A DNA stretch of 64,000 bases from Marinobacter sp. ELB17 (lineage in GTDB: Bacteria > Pseudomonadota > Gammaproteobacteria > Pseudomonadales > Oleiphilaceae), in assembly GCF_000169375.1 (NCBI RefSeq), contig NZ_AAXY01000005.1:124001-188000 (forward strand). The letters run 5' to 3'. The notes beneath the pieces were generated by a model that saw nothing but the letters and a program-made list of their open reading frames with translations, did no database searches and was not told the DNA's origin. Shown in pieces: positions 27,410 through 36,901 of the stretch. The first letter of the stretch is position 1; each line of letters starts with the position of its first letter. The position numbers and the translations under genes were made by a program.

Positions 27410-29792
27410 ATTGCCCTCCAATATTCCACGAACTCAGGAAGCCGCCCGTGGGCTGGCCGGAACCCAGGCGTTCCACGATAGCGCCTGGAAACACGTCCGT
27501 GGCCAGGCCCGCTATATCGACGACATTCCCGAACCCGAAGGGCTACTGCATGCGGCGGTGGGTCAGAGTTCCGAAGCCCACGCCCGCATCACGGCGATGG
27601 ATCTAAGCGCGGTGAAAGCCTATCCGGGAGTCGTCGCCGTGCTCACAGTCGAAGACGTTCCCGGCCACACCGATATCGGCCCCGTGTTCCCGGGTGACCC
27701 GGTTCTGACGTCTGATCTCGTCGAGTACGTTGGCCAACCCCTATTCGCGGTTGCCGCCACCACGCACCGGGCAGCACGCCAGGCGGCGCGCCTGGCTAAG
27801 GTCAGTTATGAACGCCTGGAAGCGGTACTCACCGCTGAAGCGGCCCTGGAGAAACAGCTGTTTGTTCGCCCCGATCATACCCAGCAGCGTGGAGATCCAG
27901 ACGCGGCGCTGGCAGACGCACCCCATAGGCTGCAAGCGCAAATGCATGTGGGTGGCCAGGAGCACTTTTACCTGGAAGGCCAGGCCTGTCTGGTCGAGCC
28001 CACTGAAGACGCGGGTGTTTTCGTACACACATCAAGCCAGCATCCCTCGGAAATCCAGAAATTGGTCGCGGAAGTGCTCAACCTGCCGATCCATGAGATT
28101 CAGGTGGAAGTGCGCCGTATGGGGGGTGGCTTTGGCGGCAAGGAAACCCAGGCGGCGCCTCTGGCCTGCATCTCCGCGCTACTGGCTCGTCATACCGGTC
28201 GCGCGGTCAAGTATCGCATGGCGCGACTGGATGACATGGTCCAGACCGGCAAGCGCCACGATTTCTACAACACCTACGATATCGGTTTTGACGACGACGG
28301 CATTTTGCGAGGCGCTGACCTGATGGTGGCTGGGCGCTGTGGCTTTTCGCCGGACTTGTCCGACGCCATCGTCGACCGCGCAATGTTCCACGCCGACAAC
28401 GGCTACAGCCTGGGCGAGGCCCGCGTGGTCGGGCATCGCTGCAAAACCCATACGGTATCCAACACCGCTTTTCGCGGCTTTGGCGGTCCTCAGGGCATGA
28501 TGATCATCGAGCGGGCCATGGATGACATTGCACGGCATCTCGGGCAAGACCCGCTGGATATTCGCAAACGCAACATTTACGGCCCCGGCCGTGATGTGAC
28601 TCATTATGGCCAGACCATCGAACAACACGTGTTGCCGGAGCTCATCGAGCAGCTCGAAACCAGCTCCGATTACCGCCAGCGTCGTGACGAAATCACCGCG
28701 TTCAACCGCCAGAATACGGTCATCAAGCGAGGCCTGTCCCTGACGCCGGTCAAGTTCGGGATTTCATTCACCGCCAAACACCTTAACCAGGCCGGCGCCC
28801 TAGTGCACGTTTACACCGATGGCAGCATTCACCTCAACCACGGCGGCACCGAAATGGGCCAGGGCCTGTACATCAAAGTAGCCCAGGTAGTCGCAGCGGC
28901 CTTCCAAGTGGACCTTGAGCGAGTAAAAGTCTCCGCAACCCGCACCGACAAAGTCCCCAATACATCGCCCACCGCCGCCTCGTCCGGTACGGACCTGAAC
29001 GGCATGGCAGCACTCGACGCCTGTGAAACAATAAAACAGCGACTGGTGAATTATGCCGTGGAAACATACGGTGTAAACGCAGACGCAGTGGCATTTGCGA
29101 ATAATCAGGTCCAGGTCGGCGAGCAACGGTTCGATTGGGCCGAGTTCGTGCAACAAGCCTACATTGCGCGGGTATCCCTGTCCTCCTCAGGCTTTTACAG
29201 TACACCGAAGATCCACTATGACCGGGCGACGGGGCAAGGGCGTCCCTTTCTCTATTTCGCCAATGGCGCTGCCTGTTCAGAGGTGGTGGTCGACACATTG
29301 ACGGGTGAATACAAAGTGATGCGCGTTGATATACTCCACGATGTCGGCCAGTCCCTGAATCCGGCCATTGACATCGGCCAGATTGAAGGTGGTTTCATTC
29401 AGGGCATGGGCTGGCTCACCACAGAGGAGTTGGTGTTCAGCGAGGACGGCCGGTTGCTCTCTAACGGCCCGGCCACCTATAAGATCCCTGCGGTATCAGA
29501 CACGCCACCGGATTTCCGCGTCGCCCTCCTGGCCCAGAGCCCGAACCGCGAAGCCACAGTGTTCCGTTCCAAAGCCGTGGGCGAACCGCCGCTGATGCTG
29601 GCGATCTCGGTTTGGTGTGCGCTGCGCGATGCCGTCGCCAGCCTGTCGGACTATCGTTACAGCCCGCCACTGGATACGCCCGCCACCCCGGAAAGGGTTC
29701 TCGCCGTGGTTACCGCGACCCAGCGCTGGGTCGATGGCAATGCAACGGCAGGCCTTAACGACGAAGGAGCGCCCTCATGCACCCACGCCTGA
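27402..29792 (+). CDS. xdhB: Xanthine dehydrogenase large subunit XdhB (Mo cofactor)
   Basis: 796 residues. Molybdopterin-binding motifs: RRMGGGFGGKETQAAP, NTAFRGFGGPQGMMIIE (with the substrate Arg), and SSGTDLNGMAALDA; the catalytic Glu lies in KAVGEPPLMLA near residue 727. The enzyme hydroxylates hypoxanthine to xanthine and xanthine to urate, the entry to PuuD. It overlaps both xdhA and xdhC, so the three are translationally coupled. Confidence 0.95.
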   Translation: MRKLPSNIPRTQEAARGLAGTQAFHDSAWKHVRGQARYIDDIPEPEGLLHAAVGQSSEAHARITAMDLSAVKAYPGVVAVLTVEDVPGHTDIGPVFPGDPVLTSDLVEYVGQPLFAVAATTHRAARQAARLAKVSYERLEAVLTAEAALEKQLFVRPDHTQQRGDPDAALADAPHRLQAQMHVGGQEHFYLEGQACLVEPTEDAGVFVHTSSQHPSEIQKLVAEVLNLPIHEIQVEVRRMGGGFGGKETQAAPLACISALLARHTGRAVKYRMARLDDMVQTGKRHDFYNTYDIGFDDDGILRGADLMVAGRCGFSPDLSDAIVDRAMFHADNGYSLGEARVVGHRCKTHTVSNTAFRGFGGPQGMMIIERAMDDIARHLGQDPLDIRKRNIYGPGRDVTHYGQTIEQHVLPELIEQLETSSDYRQRRDEITAFNRQNTVIKRGLSLTPVKFGISFTAKHLNQAGALVHVYTDGSIHLNHGGTEMGQGLYIKVAQVVAAAFQVDLERVKVSATRTDKVPNTSPTAASSGTDLNGMAALDACETIKQRLVNYAVETYGVNADAVAFANNQVQVGEQRFDWAEFVQQAYIARVSLSSSGFYSTPKIHYDRATGQGRPFLYFANGAACSEVVVDTLTGEYKVMRVDILHDVGQSLNPAIDIGQIEGGFIQGMGWLTTEELVFSEDGRLLSNGPATYKIPAVSDTPPDFRVALLAQSPNREATVFRSKAVGEPPLMLAISVWCALRDAVASLSDYRYSPPLDTPATPERVLAVVTATQRWVDGNATAGLNDEGAPSCTHA

Positions 29793-30691
29793 ACTGGTAC
29801 CAGGCAATCGCTGACTGCGAGCGACGCGGCGAACCTTATGTTCTAGTCACCGTATTGGGGGTAACCGGATCGGTGCCCCGGGAGCCCGCCAGCAAGATGG
29901 TAATCACTGGCGAGCACAGTTACGACACCATCGGCGGGGGCCATCTGGAATATCGCATTATCGCCCGCGCCCGGGAACACCTGGCCCGCGGGGATTACAG
30001 CTACGAGCTGGCACATTTTCCCCTCGGCGCCAGCCTCGGCCAATGCTGTGGTGGTAGCGTCGCGGTGCTGTTGGAAACCCAGACCAGTAGCAACGCGCAC
30101 CTGGTTGTCTTCGGCGCTGGCCATGTCGGTCAAGCACTGATGACCATCGTCGGGCAGTTGCCCTGGAGGGTGACGTGGGTTGACTCCCGAGCCGATAGTT
30201 TCCCACCGCAGACTCCCGACAATGTTTCAATTCACCATACCGATGATCCGGTCGGGGATGCGCATGCACTGTGCGCCGACGCTCATGTGCTGATCCTGAC
30301 CCATAACCATCAGTTGGATTACGATCTTTGCCGAACATTACTGGAGCAAAATAACGCCCTAACCATTGGTTTGATCGGCTCGCAAACCAAAGCCGAACGC
30401 TTTCGCCAGCGTCTGAGCCACCGAGGGTTCACTCCGGACAGTATCGAACGTATCCGCTGCCCCGTGGGGCGAAGCGATGTCCCGGGGAAACGCCCCATGG
30501 AGGTAGCTGTTTCAATATCCGCCGAGCTACTCAACCTGGCCGCCACGGACACCACAGCGAAATCGTCCCACCGGGGCCTGTCGTGGCGCGCACTCAAAGA
30601 TCTGTCGAAAGAAGGAAAACCAACTCCCAGTCACATCGCAACCCCCGCTGATGTCCTGCCTCCCGAGACTCTGCCCGACAGCGAAAGCTGA
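29777..30691 (+). CDS. xdhC: Xanthine dehydrogenase accessory protein XdhC
   Basis: 304 residues. The N-terminal domain has VTVLGVTGSVPREPASKMVI and CCGGSVAVLLET with the conserved CxGG-type motif; a Rossmann fold follows (LVVFGAGHVGQALMTIVGQL, LILTHNHQLDYDL, IGLIGSQTKAERF). XdhC binds the molybdenum cofactor, promotes its sulfuration and inserts it into XdhB. It overlaps xdhB by 16 bases and ends the operon; a strong terminator follows. Confidence 0.93.
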   Translation: MHPRLNWYQAIADCERRGEPYVLVTVLGVTGSVPREPASKMVITGEHSYDTIGGGHLEYRIIARAREHLARGDYSYELAHFPLGASLGQCCGGSVAVLLETQTSSNAHLVVFGAGHVGQALMTIVGQLPWRVTWVDSRADSFPPQTPDNVSIHHTDDPVGDAHALCADAHVLILTHNHQLDYDLCRTLLEQNNALTIGLIGSQTKAERFRQRLSHRGFTPDSIERIRCPVGRSDVPGKRPMEVAVSISAELLNLAATDTTAKSSHRGLSWRALKDLSKEGKPTPSHIATPADVLPPETLPDSES

Positions 30692-30709
30692 TCGGCTCTG
30701 GGATTCCTT

Positions 30710-30733
30710 GTCCGGGCCCAGCCCGGACTTTTT
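30710..30733 (+). terminator. Rho-independent terminator of xdhABC
   Basis: GTCCGGGC (30710-30717), loop CCA, GCCCGGAC (30721-30728), then TTTTT. A perfect 8-bp GC-rich stem with a T-run, 19 bases after the xdhC stop. Confidence 0.85.
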
Positions 30734-31014
30734 CCCTTTCCTCACCAACAATACCTTCCGCTCAGTTTATACCCCCGCTTGCATTGCAGACGCACGTCCA
30801 CCTCCGCATACGAGATTATTCTCTGCCGCCTGGTAGTCTGACTGCGACGCGAAAACTCACCACTGCTTGAAGTCCCGGCGGATCAGGAATACCAGAGACA
30901 GACCAACATTTCCGGAAGGCAATTGTGCTGTCAACCACTGTTCCGTCTGGCTGGTTCGTTAACTTTCTGGCGACGATCAACGCTTGACAGGAACTACACA
31001 ATCTGCCAAATATC
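30734..31014. other. Gene-free stretch before the 8-oxoguanine deaminase gene
   Basis: About 280 bases without a convincing gene; the promoter of the following deaminase lies at its right end. Confidence 0.4.
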
Positions 31015-31035
31015 ATATACATTTATTGTATACAT
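31015..31035. promoter_or_regulatory. GTATAC operators upstream of 8-oxoguanine deaminase
   Basis: ATTGTATACAT (31025-31035) with a degenerate neighbour ATATAC (31015-31020), 30-50 bases before the start codon at 31065. This extends the shared motif to the far end of the purine region. Confidence 0.6.
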
Positions 31036-31064
31036 TAAATTTCTCATTTAAACAGGTGACAAGT

Positions 31065-32420
31065 ATGCCCGAGACAAGCACCATTCTTTGGATCCGAAAT
31101 CCGTTGGCATGCGCCGACGCCAACGCCGCCGGCGGTGTTGTGATAGCGGGTTCGCGAATTGTCGAAAAAGTGCCAGCCGGAGGCCAACCCAAGCAAGCGG
31201 TAAGCACAACCTTTGATGCATCGCAGCATGTCTTGCTGCCGGGGCTTATCAATACCCACCACCATTTCTACCAGACTCTGACCCGCGCCTATTCCCCTGC
31301 TCTCAACAAGGAACTGTTCCCTTGGCTTACAACTCTGTATGACGTTTGGGCAAACATTGATCAAGAACAAATGGAGATCGCCAGCGAACTGGCAATGGTC
31401 GAGTTGCTGATGTCGGGTTGTACCACAGTGGCCGACCATCACTATGTCTTTTCCGGTGCGTTGTTGGACGCTATCGACTGCCAGGTCGAAACCGCCCGAC
31501 GCCTCGGGGTGCGTGCCGCACTTACTCGCGGGTCAATGAGCGTCGGCCGCGATGACGGCGGCCTGCCACCCCAGTCGGTGGTACAGGACGAGCAGACCAT
31601 CATCGATGACAGTCAGCGTCTGATCGACCGCTACCACCAACCCGAGGACGGCGCCATGACTACCATTGCCCTGGCGCCCTGCTCACCCTTTTCGGTCAGC
31701 CGTGAACTGATGCGCGAGAGCGCGCGACTCGCCGAAACCAACGGGGTCCGCCTGCACACCCACCTGGCCGAAACCGAAGACGAAACAGCCTACTGTCAGA
31801 AGCTTTTCGGTATGCGCCCACTGGATTATATTGAAGAGTGCGGCTGGCTCAGTAATCGAACCTGGCTGGCCCATGGCATTCATTTCAACGACGATGAAAT
31901 CCGCCGGCTGGGCCTGGCCGGGACCGGCATCGCTCATTGTCCATCCTCGAACATGGTGCTCGGCTCGGGGCTGTGCCGGACGCTTGAACTCGAAGCTGCC
32001 GGCGCGCCAGTCGGGCTTGGTGTCGATGGCTCAGCATCCAATGACCATTCCAATCTTGCCGAGGAGATGCGCCAGGCGTTGCTATTGGGGCGGCTCCAGT
32101 ACTCGCCCAGCGAGGTGACTCACCATGCCGTGATTCGTTGGGCGACGCAGGGCTCTGCCCGATGTCTGGGCCGAGATGATATCGGTGGACTGGAACCAGG
32201 CCAGCAGGCTGACCTGGCGCTGTTCAAACTCGATGAACTCCGCTTTTCCGGCGCCGAAAATCCGCTGGCCGCGCTGCTGTTGTGCGGGGCTCATCGAGCG
32301 GACCGGGTCATGGTGGCGGGGCGCTGGAGAGTTACCGATGGCCTGCCCTGTGAGATCGATCTTGGCGCACTGATGGCGCGTCACGATCAGGCCGCCAAGC
32401 GACTAAGGAAAGCTCTATAA
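31065..32420 (+). CDS. 8-oxoguanine deaminase
   Basis: 451 residues from ATG 31065 (AGGTG upstream; the upstream in-frame extension crosses the operator). Amidohydrolase motifs: LLPGLINTHHHFYQTLTRAY (metal His pair), HTHLAETEDET, WLAHGIHFND and GLGVDGSASNDHSN (catalytic Asp). This set and the ELFPWL segment match the P. aeruginosa PA0142 type, which deaminates 8-oxoguanine to urate and acts poorly on guanine. It resembles the hydroxyatrazine/AtzB-type hydrolases, an alternative name. It delivers urate to PuuD, bypassing xanthine dehydrogenase. Confidence 0.86.
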   Translation: MPETSTILWIRNPLACADANAAGGVVIAGSRIVEKVPAGGQPKQAVSTTFDASQHVLLPGLINTHHHFYQTLTRAYSPALNKELFPWLTTLYDVWANIDQEQMEIASELAMVELLMSGCTTVADHHYVFSGALLDAIDCQVETARRLGVRAALTRGSMSVGRDDGGLPPQSVVQDEQTIIDDSQRLIDRYHQPEDGAMTTIALAPCSPFSVSRELMRESARLAETNGVRLHTHLAETEDETAYCQKLFGMRPLDYIEECGWLSNRTWLAHGIHFNDDEIRRLGLAGTGIAHCPSSNMVLGSGLCRTLELEAAGAPVGLGVDGSASNDHSNLAEEMRQALLLGRLQYSPSEVTHHAVIRWATQGSARCLGRDDIGGLEPGQQADLALFKLDELRFSGAENPLAALLLCGAHRADRVMVAGRWRVTDGLPCEIDLGALMARHDQAAKRLRKAL

Positions 32421-32459
32421 CCACGGACTACAACGGCGACGCAAATCCGTAGGAACACT

Positions 32460-32508
32460 CAACAACAACGTTCAACGACAACGTTCAACGACAACGCTCA
32501 ACAACAAT
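32460..32508 (+). repeat. Short tandem repeat AACGTTCAACGAC-type before the permease gene
   Basis: About four imperfect copies of a 13-base unit (CAACAACGTTCAA, CGACAACGTTCAA, CGACAACGCTCAA, CAACAATAATCAG) fill the spacer between the deaminase stop and the permease ribosome site. Probably slippage-derived. Confidence 0.55.
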
Positions 32509-32523
32509 AATCAGGAGAGCCTT

Positions 32524-33855
32524 ATGACAACAAACGCATCGGAACAGCTGCAAGACAGCCCCCACGATGTCAATTCAATGCCCCCATTGGGTCGTGCAAT
32601 ACCCTTGGGTATCCAGCACGTGTTGGCGATGTTCGTCGGCAACGTGACTGTGCCCATTATCATCGCCGGCGCTGCTGATTTACCGGCGGACCAGACCGCC
32701 TTCATGGTCCAGGCAGCAATGTTCGTGGCAGGCGTTGCCACACTGTTGCAGTCATTGGGTTTCGGGCCAATCGGCGCACGCCTGCCGATCGTCATGGGTA
32801 CCAGTTTCGGCTTTGTGCCAGTGCTCATTCCCATCGCCATTGGCCTGGGCGTGCCGGCCGCCCTGGGAGCCGCGTTGTGCGGTGGTGTGGCCATGGCACT
32901 GGTAGGGCTGTTCCTGCCACGGTTCCGTTTTCTGTTCCCCCCCGTTGTGACCGGCACCTTCGTCATTATGCTCGGCATTCTCTTGATGCCGGTCGGACTA
33001 GCCTATGCCGGCGGGGGATTCGGCGCGGCGGACTTCGGCGCTGCGCATCATACCGGGTTGGCTGCGCTGGTGTTGTTCGTGACGATTGGACTGCACCAGT
33101 TTGCGCGCGGCATTTGGTGTGAAGTCGCACCTCTTGTTGGCCTGATTATCGGATACGTTGTGGCGACCGCCTTCGGCTTAGTTGATTTCTCCAAGGTCGG
33201 CAGCGCCGACTGGTTCACCCTCCCCACGCCGTTAGCGATAGGCCTTGAGTTTCATCTCGCCGCCATTATCCCGGTGGTACTGCTGTCGCTAGTTACCGTT
33301 GCCGAATCCATCGGTGATATCGTCGGCACCACCGCCGGAGGCCTGAATCGCGAGCCGACCAAAAAAGAGCTCTCCGGCGGCGTCATGGCCGACGGTATCG
33401 CCAGCGTTTTCGCCGCTGTCTTTAATGCCTTTCCCCAGATCAGCTTCAGCCAAAACGTCGGCATGGTAGCGCTGACCGGTGTCGTCAGCCGCTATGTGGT
33501 CGCCATCGGGGGCGGTTTCCTCGTGATCGCCGGCCTTCTGCCCAAGCTGGGCAACATCATTTCGAGTATTCCCAACGCTGTGCTCGGCGGTGCCGTGCTG
33601 CTCATGTTTGGCATGATCGCCAGTGCCGGCATCAAGATGCTCAGCGCTGTGTCGTTCGACAAGCGCAACATGGTGATTATCGGCGCCTCGCTGACCATCG
33701 CCGTAGGCTTGCCAGCGCAACAAGGTCTCTATGCCGAGCTGTCGGCAAATCTGCAGGCGATGCTGGAATCGGGCCTGATTCCAGGCGCCATCACAGCCAT
33801 CCTGCTGAACTTGATCCTCCCCCATGGCGAACGGCCGCTAGCCGAAAACCTATAA
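32524..33855 (+). CDS. NCS2-family uracil/xanthine/urate permease
   Basis: 443 residues, 12-14 transmembrane helices. PLGIQHVLAMFVGNVTVPII is the NCS2 helix 1 signature (QHVLAMF), followed by LPIVMGTSFGFVPVLIPIA, the VAESIGDIVGTT segment with the substrate Glu, and NAFPQISFSQNVGMVALTGV. It belongs to the UraA/UacT side of NCS2, different from the AzgA-type permease at 21543. Placed 103 bp after 8-oxoguanine deaminase, it probably takes up urate or xanthine by H+ symport. Confidence 0.9.
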   Translation: MTTNASEQLQDSPHDVNSMPPLGRAIPLGIQHVLAMFVGNVTVPIIIAGAADLPADQTAFMVQAAMFVAGVATLLQSLGFGPIGARLPIVMGTSFGFVPVLIPIAIGLGVPAALGAALCGGVAMALVGLFLPRFRFLFPPVVTGTFVIMLGILLMPVGLAYAGGGFGAADFGAAHHTGLAALVLFVTIGLHQFARGIWCEVAPLVGLIIGYVVATAFGLVDFSKVGSADWFTLPTPLAIGLEFHLAAIIPVVLLSLVTVAESIGDIVGTTAGGLNREPTKKELSGGVMADGIASVFAAVFNAFPQISFSQNVGMVALTGVVSRYVVAIGGGFLVIAGLLPKLGNIISSIPNAVLGGAVLLMFGMIASAGIKMLSAVSFDKRNMVIIGASLTIAVGLPAQQGLYAELSANLQAMLESGLIPGAITAILLNLILPHGERPLAENL

Positions 33856-33933
33856 GACCAGGAACTATTTCACGCATATCAAACAAATTTTTACACGTTC
33901 ATTTTAAAGCTGACCACTATAAAAACAAAACCC

Positions 33934-34196
33934 ATGCTCGATGCCGGCCAGCAGGAAGCGGATGCCAACGCTTGGCCGGTGACCATTGCAATAGCAGACG
34001 ACGGTGTTCATCTGTTGGGACTGCGCCGGCTGTACTCCGCCGCCCGTTCACTGCAAGCGTTGCCACACAGCAGGCACGTAGCGGCGGCGTGCCGGTCATC
34101 GTCGACGGCCAGGTAACCGGTAACATGGGGGCCTCCGGCGTCACGCCCGAGCAAGATGTGCAAATTGCCAAGACGGGAGTTGCCGCCATTGTCTAA
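33934..34196 (+). pseudogene. GlcG/HbpS-family (heme-binding-like) remnant
   Basis: Two frames carry one gene: from 33934 MLDAGQQEADANAWPVTIAI then ADDGVHLLGLRRL, and after a shift GGVPVIVDGQVTGNMGASGV and TPEQDVQIAKTGVAAIV to the stop at 34196. A central block of about 45 residues is missing, so it suffered an internal deletion and a frameshift. GlcG/HbpS-like proteins often accompany catabolic oxidases. Confidence 0.7.
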
Positions 34197-34237
34197 CACA
34201 GCGCTGTAAGACGCTGATTAAACTTCCTGGAGGACCC

Positions 34238-34590
34238 ATGAGTATTGGTCTAAAGCTGATCATTGGTATGGGGACAACACTGATTATCAGCACCCTACTC
34301 ATGGTTGACCTTAATATTTTCCGGATGCGCGGTCTGCTGGACCGCTACTTGCTCAATTCGGCACTTCCCGCGAGCCGCGAGACGATCACAAACGCTGTTG
34401 AGCGCGACCTCCAGGCCCTGATTACAGCGTCGAAGCTGATCGCCAATACCGTTACCTTAAAGATTGGCTTGCGGCAGGTGAGCCCGTATAGGGCCTGACG
34501 CCAGCGACGCGATACCTGGAAGCAGTGCGAGCCAGTCAGGAGGCGGAGACCTTTGAAGCCCAGATGAAAGCCTTTCGACTTGATCGTTAG
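34238..34590 (+). pseudogene. Methyl-accepting chemotaxis protein, N-terminal remnant
   Basis: Begins MSIGLKLIIGMGTTLIISTL (transmembrane helix 1) and GLLDRYLLNSALPASRETIT of a periplasmic sensor domain. The first frame stops at 34498; in another frame ATRYLEAVRASQEAETFEAQ and MKAFRLDR continue to 34590. No HAMP or signalling domain remains. Confidence 0.65.
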
Positions 34591-34604
34591 GAAATAGGCA
34601 GGAC

Positions 34605-35534
34605 ATGACGAAACTTGTAACAAACGTACACGTACCTGCCCATAAAAGAACTTGGCTGGCCCCATTGCTATATCTTCTGTCCGGCGGGGCGCTGCTAGGC
34701 CTGTCAACCAATCTGGCAAAACTGGCGGGCGAGGCACACCTGTCGCCGCTAGCGTTTCTATGCTGGTCAATCACCGGCGCGGCGCTTGTCCTTATGGTTG
34801 TGGCGGCGCAGCGTCGTGAGCTGCCACCGGTCAACACTCGCACGCTAGAATACTATGCAGTGTCTGCGCTGGTGGGGGTTGCAGGCTCCAATCTGATCTT
34901 GTTTTCGGCCGTCCAGCATGTCGGCGCCAGCTTTGTCGCTCTGACCATTTCATTACCGCCGCTGCTGACCTATCTGGGAGCGCTGGCCTTTCGGATGGAG
35001 CGATTCCAGAGGCTCCGCGCGGCCGGTGTTGCGGCGGCGCTGGCGGGAGCCGGTACCCTCGCGGCGCGTAAGCTCTCCGCGCCCGATGCCGATGCCGATG
35101 GATTCTGGATTCTCCTTGCCCTTGCAGGGCCGTGCCTCCTGGCCATCGGTAATCTATACCGCACGCTGCGCTGGCCCGACGGCGTATCGGCCGCTGCGCT
35201 GGCGCCAGGAATGCTTATCGCCGCTGCGGTCATGCTGCTGGGGGCCGGATTTTTGCCCGGTTTCTCACTTGCCGTTCCAATGGACAGCCTGCCGCTCGTC
35301 CTGATCATCGTGCAGGCGGCGGTCTTCGCAGGGATGTTCCTGCTACTGTTTATGCTGCAGAAAACAGGTGGTCCGGTTCTGCTGAGCCAGCTGGGCTCGG
35401 TTGGCGCCCTTGTTGGCGTACCCGTCGCGATATTTCTGCAGGGCGAGACACCACCCGAGGGCCTGTTTCTGGGCGCTACCCTGATTGCCGCTGGCATTGC
35501 CCTGCTCACGCTAGGCAAGGCCAAGTCTGAATAA
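34605..35534 (+). CDS. DMT superfamily (EamA) transporter
   Basis: 309 residues with ten hydrophobic segments in two EamA repeats. Repeat 1 starts at PLLYLLSGGALLGLSTNLAK and ends with VQHVGASFVALTISLPPLLTYLGALAF; repeat 2 spans FWILLALAGPCLLAIGNLYR to ATLIAAGIALLTLGKAKSE. Such proteins usually export small metabolites across the inner membrane. It is the only intact gene in a stretch of remnants. Substrate unknown. Confidence 0.85.
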   Translation: MTKLVTNVHVPAHKRTWLAPLLYLLSGGALLGLSTNLAKLAGEAHLSPLAFLCWSITGAALVLMVVAAQRRELPPVNTRTLEYYAVSALVGVAGSNLILFSAVQHVGASFVALTISLPPLLTYLGALAFRMERFQRLRAAGVAAALAGAGTLAARKLSAPDADADGFWILLALAGPCLLAIGNLYRTLRWPDGVSAAALAPGMLIAAAVMLLGAGFLPGFSLAVPMDSLPLVLIIVQAAVFAGMFLLLFMLQKTGGPVLLSQLGSVGALVGVPVAIFLQGETPPEGLFLGATLIAAGIALLTLGKAKSE

Positions 35535-35708
35535 GTCACCCACAGTTGAGGGGGCTTATTCAATGCTGGAAGAACAAGGCAGGAGTCTGCGCGGTAGAAA
35601 CGTCGTTATGGCATAATGGGCCCACCTTCTCCAGCCACGGAACAGACGTTATGGGAACGAGTTTTCGACCTTATTCGCCAAGTCAGGAGTTGCTGCTGCC
35701 TCTCAGTC

Positions 35709-36314
35709 TTAACGAATGTGAACCTTTTGCAGTTTGAGTGGTTTGATATTCCGATACGGATTATCAAATTCGAAGCGCTCCGACGCTTCGGTCATGATCA
35801 TTCGAAGAATGGTCAAATGACTGTTGATGGTTTTAGGCGCCATAAGCCCACTGGCTCCCCTGCCCCTGCGTTTGGCCATTTTTGTGCGCGCGGCGAGAAT
35901 GTCTGCTTTAGTGATCTCCGCCATTCGAGTGTTTTTGAAGGCCGGCTTTAAGGAGCTGTCCAAAATAGACACCACATTTCGAGTGTGGGATGAGCGCCAC
36001 TGAATTTTGGACTCTTGGAACCATTGGTCTGCGAAGTCTAAAAACAATGGCGTAACGATCTCTCCCTCTGTAGCCCGCTGATTTGCAGCAACGGACTCAG
36101 ACAATTTTTTAAGATTGCTGCTCCCTGGGAAAAACGCTGCATAGTCAAAATCATTTAACAACATCTCGGCGTCCATACGCTGCACCAGCATTTGCAGTTG
36201 CTTCCGATTTTTAGCCGTGTCCGCTAGCAGGGTTTGCTCTCGAAACCGCAGACCTTGATGTTGGAAGTCGATAAACAGCTTATTGGTATCCTTGCGGACT
36301 CTTACCTTAGCCAT
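35709..36314 (-). pseudogene. Tyrosine-recombinase integrase, N-terminal fragment
   Basis: From ATG 36314 about 200 residues: an arm-binding domain (MAKVRVRKDTNKLFIDFQHQ, FREQTLLADTAKNRKQL), then the SAM-like core-binding domain (FADQWFQESKIQWRSSHTRN, LAARTKMAKRRGRGASGLMA, TINSHLTILRMIMTEA). It stops at KPLKLQKVHIR where the catalytic domain should begin, so no R-H-R-Y residues are present. It marks a lost integrative element. Confidence 0.75.
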
Positions 36315-36460
36315 AACAAACACCCCCCGCTTGCCATCGAAATTGCGAGGTTGCCCTGAGCATTGCTCAACATGTCCTCTTCAATAATCTCCCAGATGTA
36401 AAGAATCTTCCTGACACCAAACGGCCGGACAGTCCAAAGCGATCCAACCTCTGGTGCAGC

Positions 36461-36690
36461 GTAAGCGCCAATAAATCAGCACCTACATTCCGGCTCGCCG
36501 ATTGCACACACTGACTTCCTCACCCATTCCATGAGGAATCAGCATGACACCAACCGAACGAGCACACGTCTGGCAGCATCATATTACTGACTGGCAAGCC
36601 ACCGGCGTGTCCGGCAGCGCTTACTGCAAGCAACAGTCACTGATCTATCATCAATTCGTTTACTGGCGCCGGAAGCTGGCTCCGACTGAA
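36461..36690 (+). mobile_element. IS66-family element, left-end fragment
   Basis: Starts with the IS66 inverted end GTAAGCGCCAATAAATCAGC at 36461, and tnpA begins at 36544 (MTPTERAHVWQHHITDWQAT, GSAYCKQQSLIYHQFVYWRR). Similarity to the copy at 9895-10185 ends near 36690, where a peptidase fragment begins. Another half element. Confidence 0.75.
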
Positions 36691-36899
36691 GCGCTGTCTG
36701 GGTTGTTTGGCGAAGTCACTTTGTTGCTTTTTAATCCAGGAGATACGACTGGTAACCGCCACGCGAATAGCCGTATCGGTCATTTTTTCGGATGCCAACA
36801 CACGTACCCGACGATCTGGCGGCAGTACACTGATATGTAGATTTTTATCGGCTTTCGATTGAGCAGCAGCTCAATCGTTCCAATCTGAATATTGGGCAT
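36691..36899 (-). pseudogene. YgjP-like metal-dependent hydrolase (DUF45), N-terminal scrap
   Basis: Minus strand from ATG 36899: MPNIQIGTIELLLNRKPIK, then after a one-frame shift NLHISVLPPDRRVRVLASEK and MTDTAIRVAVTSRISWIKKQ. This is the N-terminal part of M48/DUF45 peptidases, which often sit in type I restriction operons. It is cut by the IS66 fragment on one side and by an OmpA fragment on the other. The zinc motif HExxH is not present. Confidence 0.6.
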
Positions 36900-36901
36900 C
36901 A

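Noticed and set aside
33289..33825. A 178-codon antisense frame in the NCS2 permease gene
   Set aside because: His/Asp-rich shadow of a membrane protein gene; no domain.
35616..35730. Plus-strand frame MGPPSPATEQTLWERVFDLI considered as an integron-integrase start
   Set aside because: Only a faint likeness to IntI N-termini; it ends early and no attI or attC site or integrase core follows.
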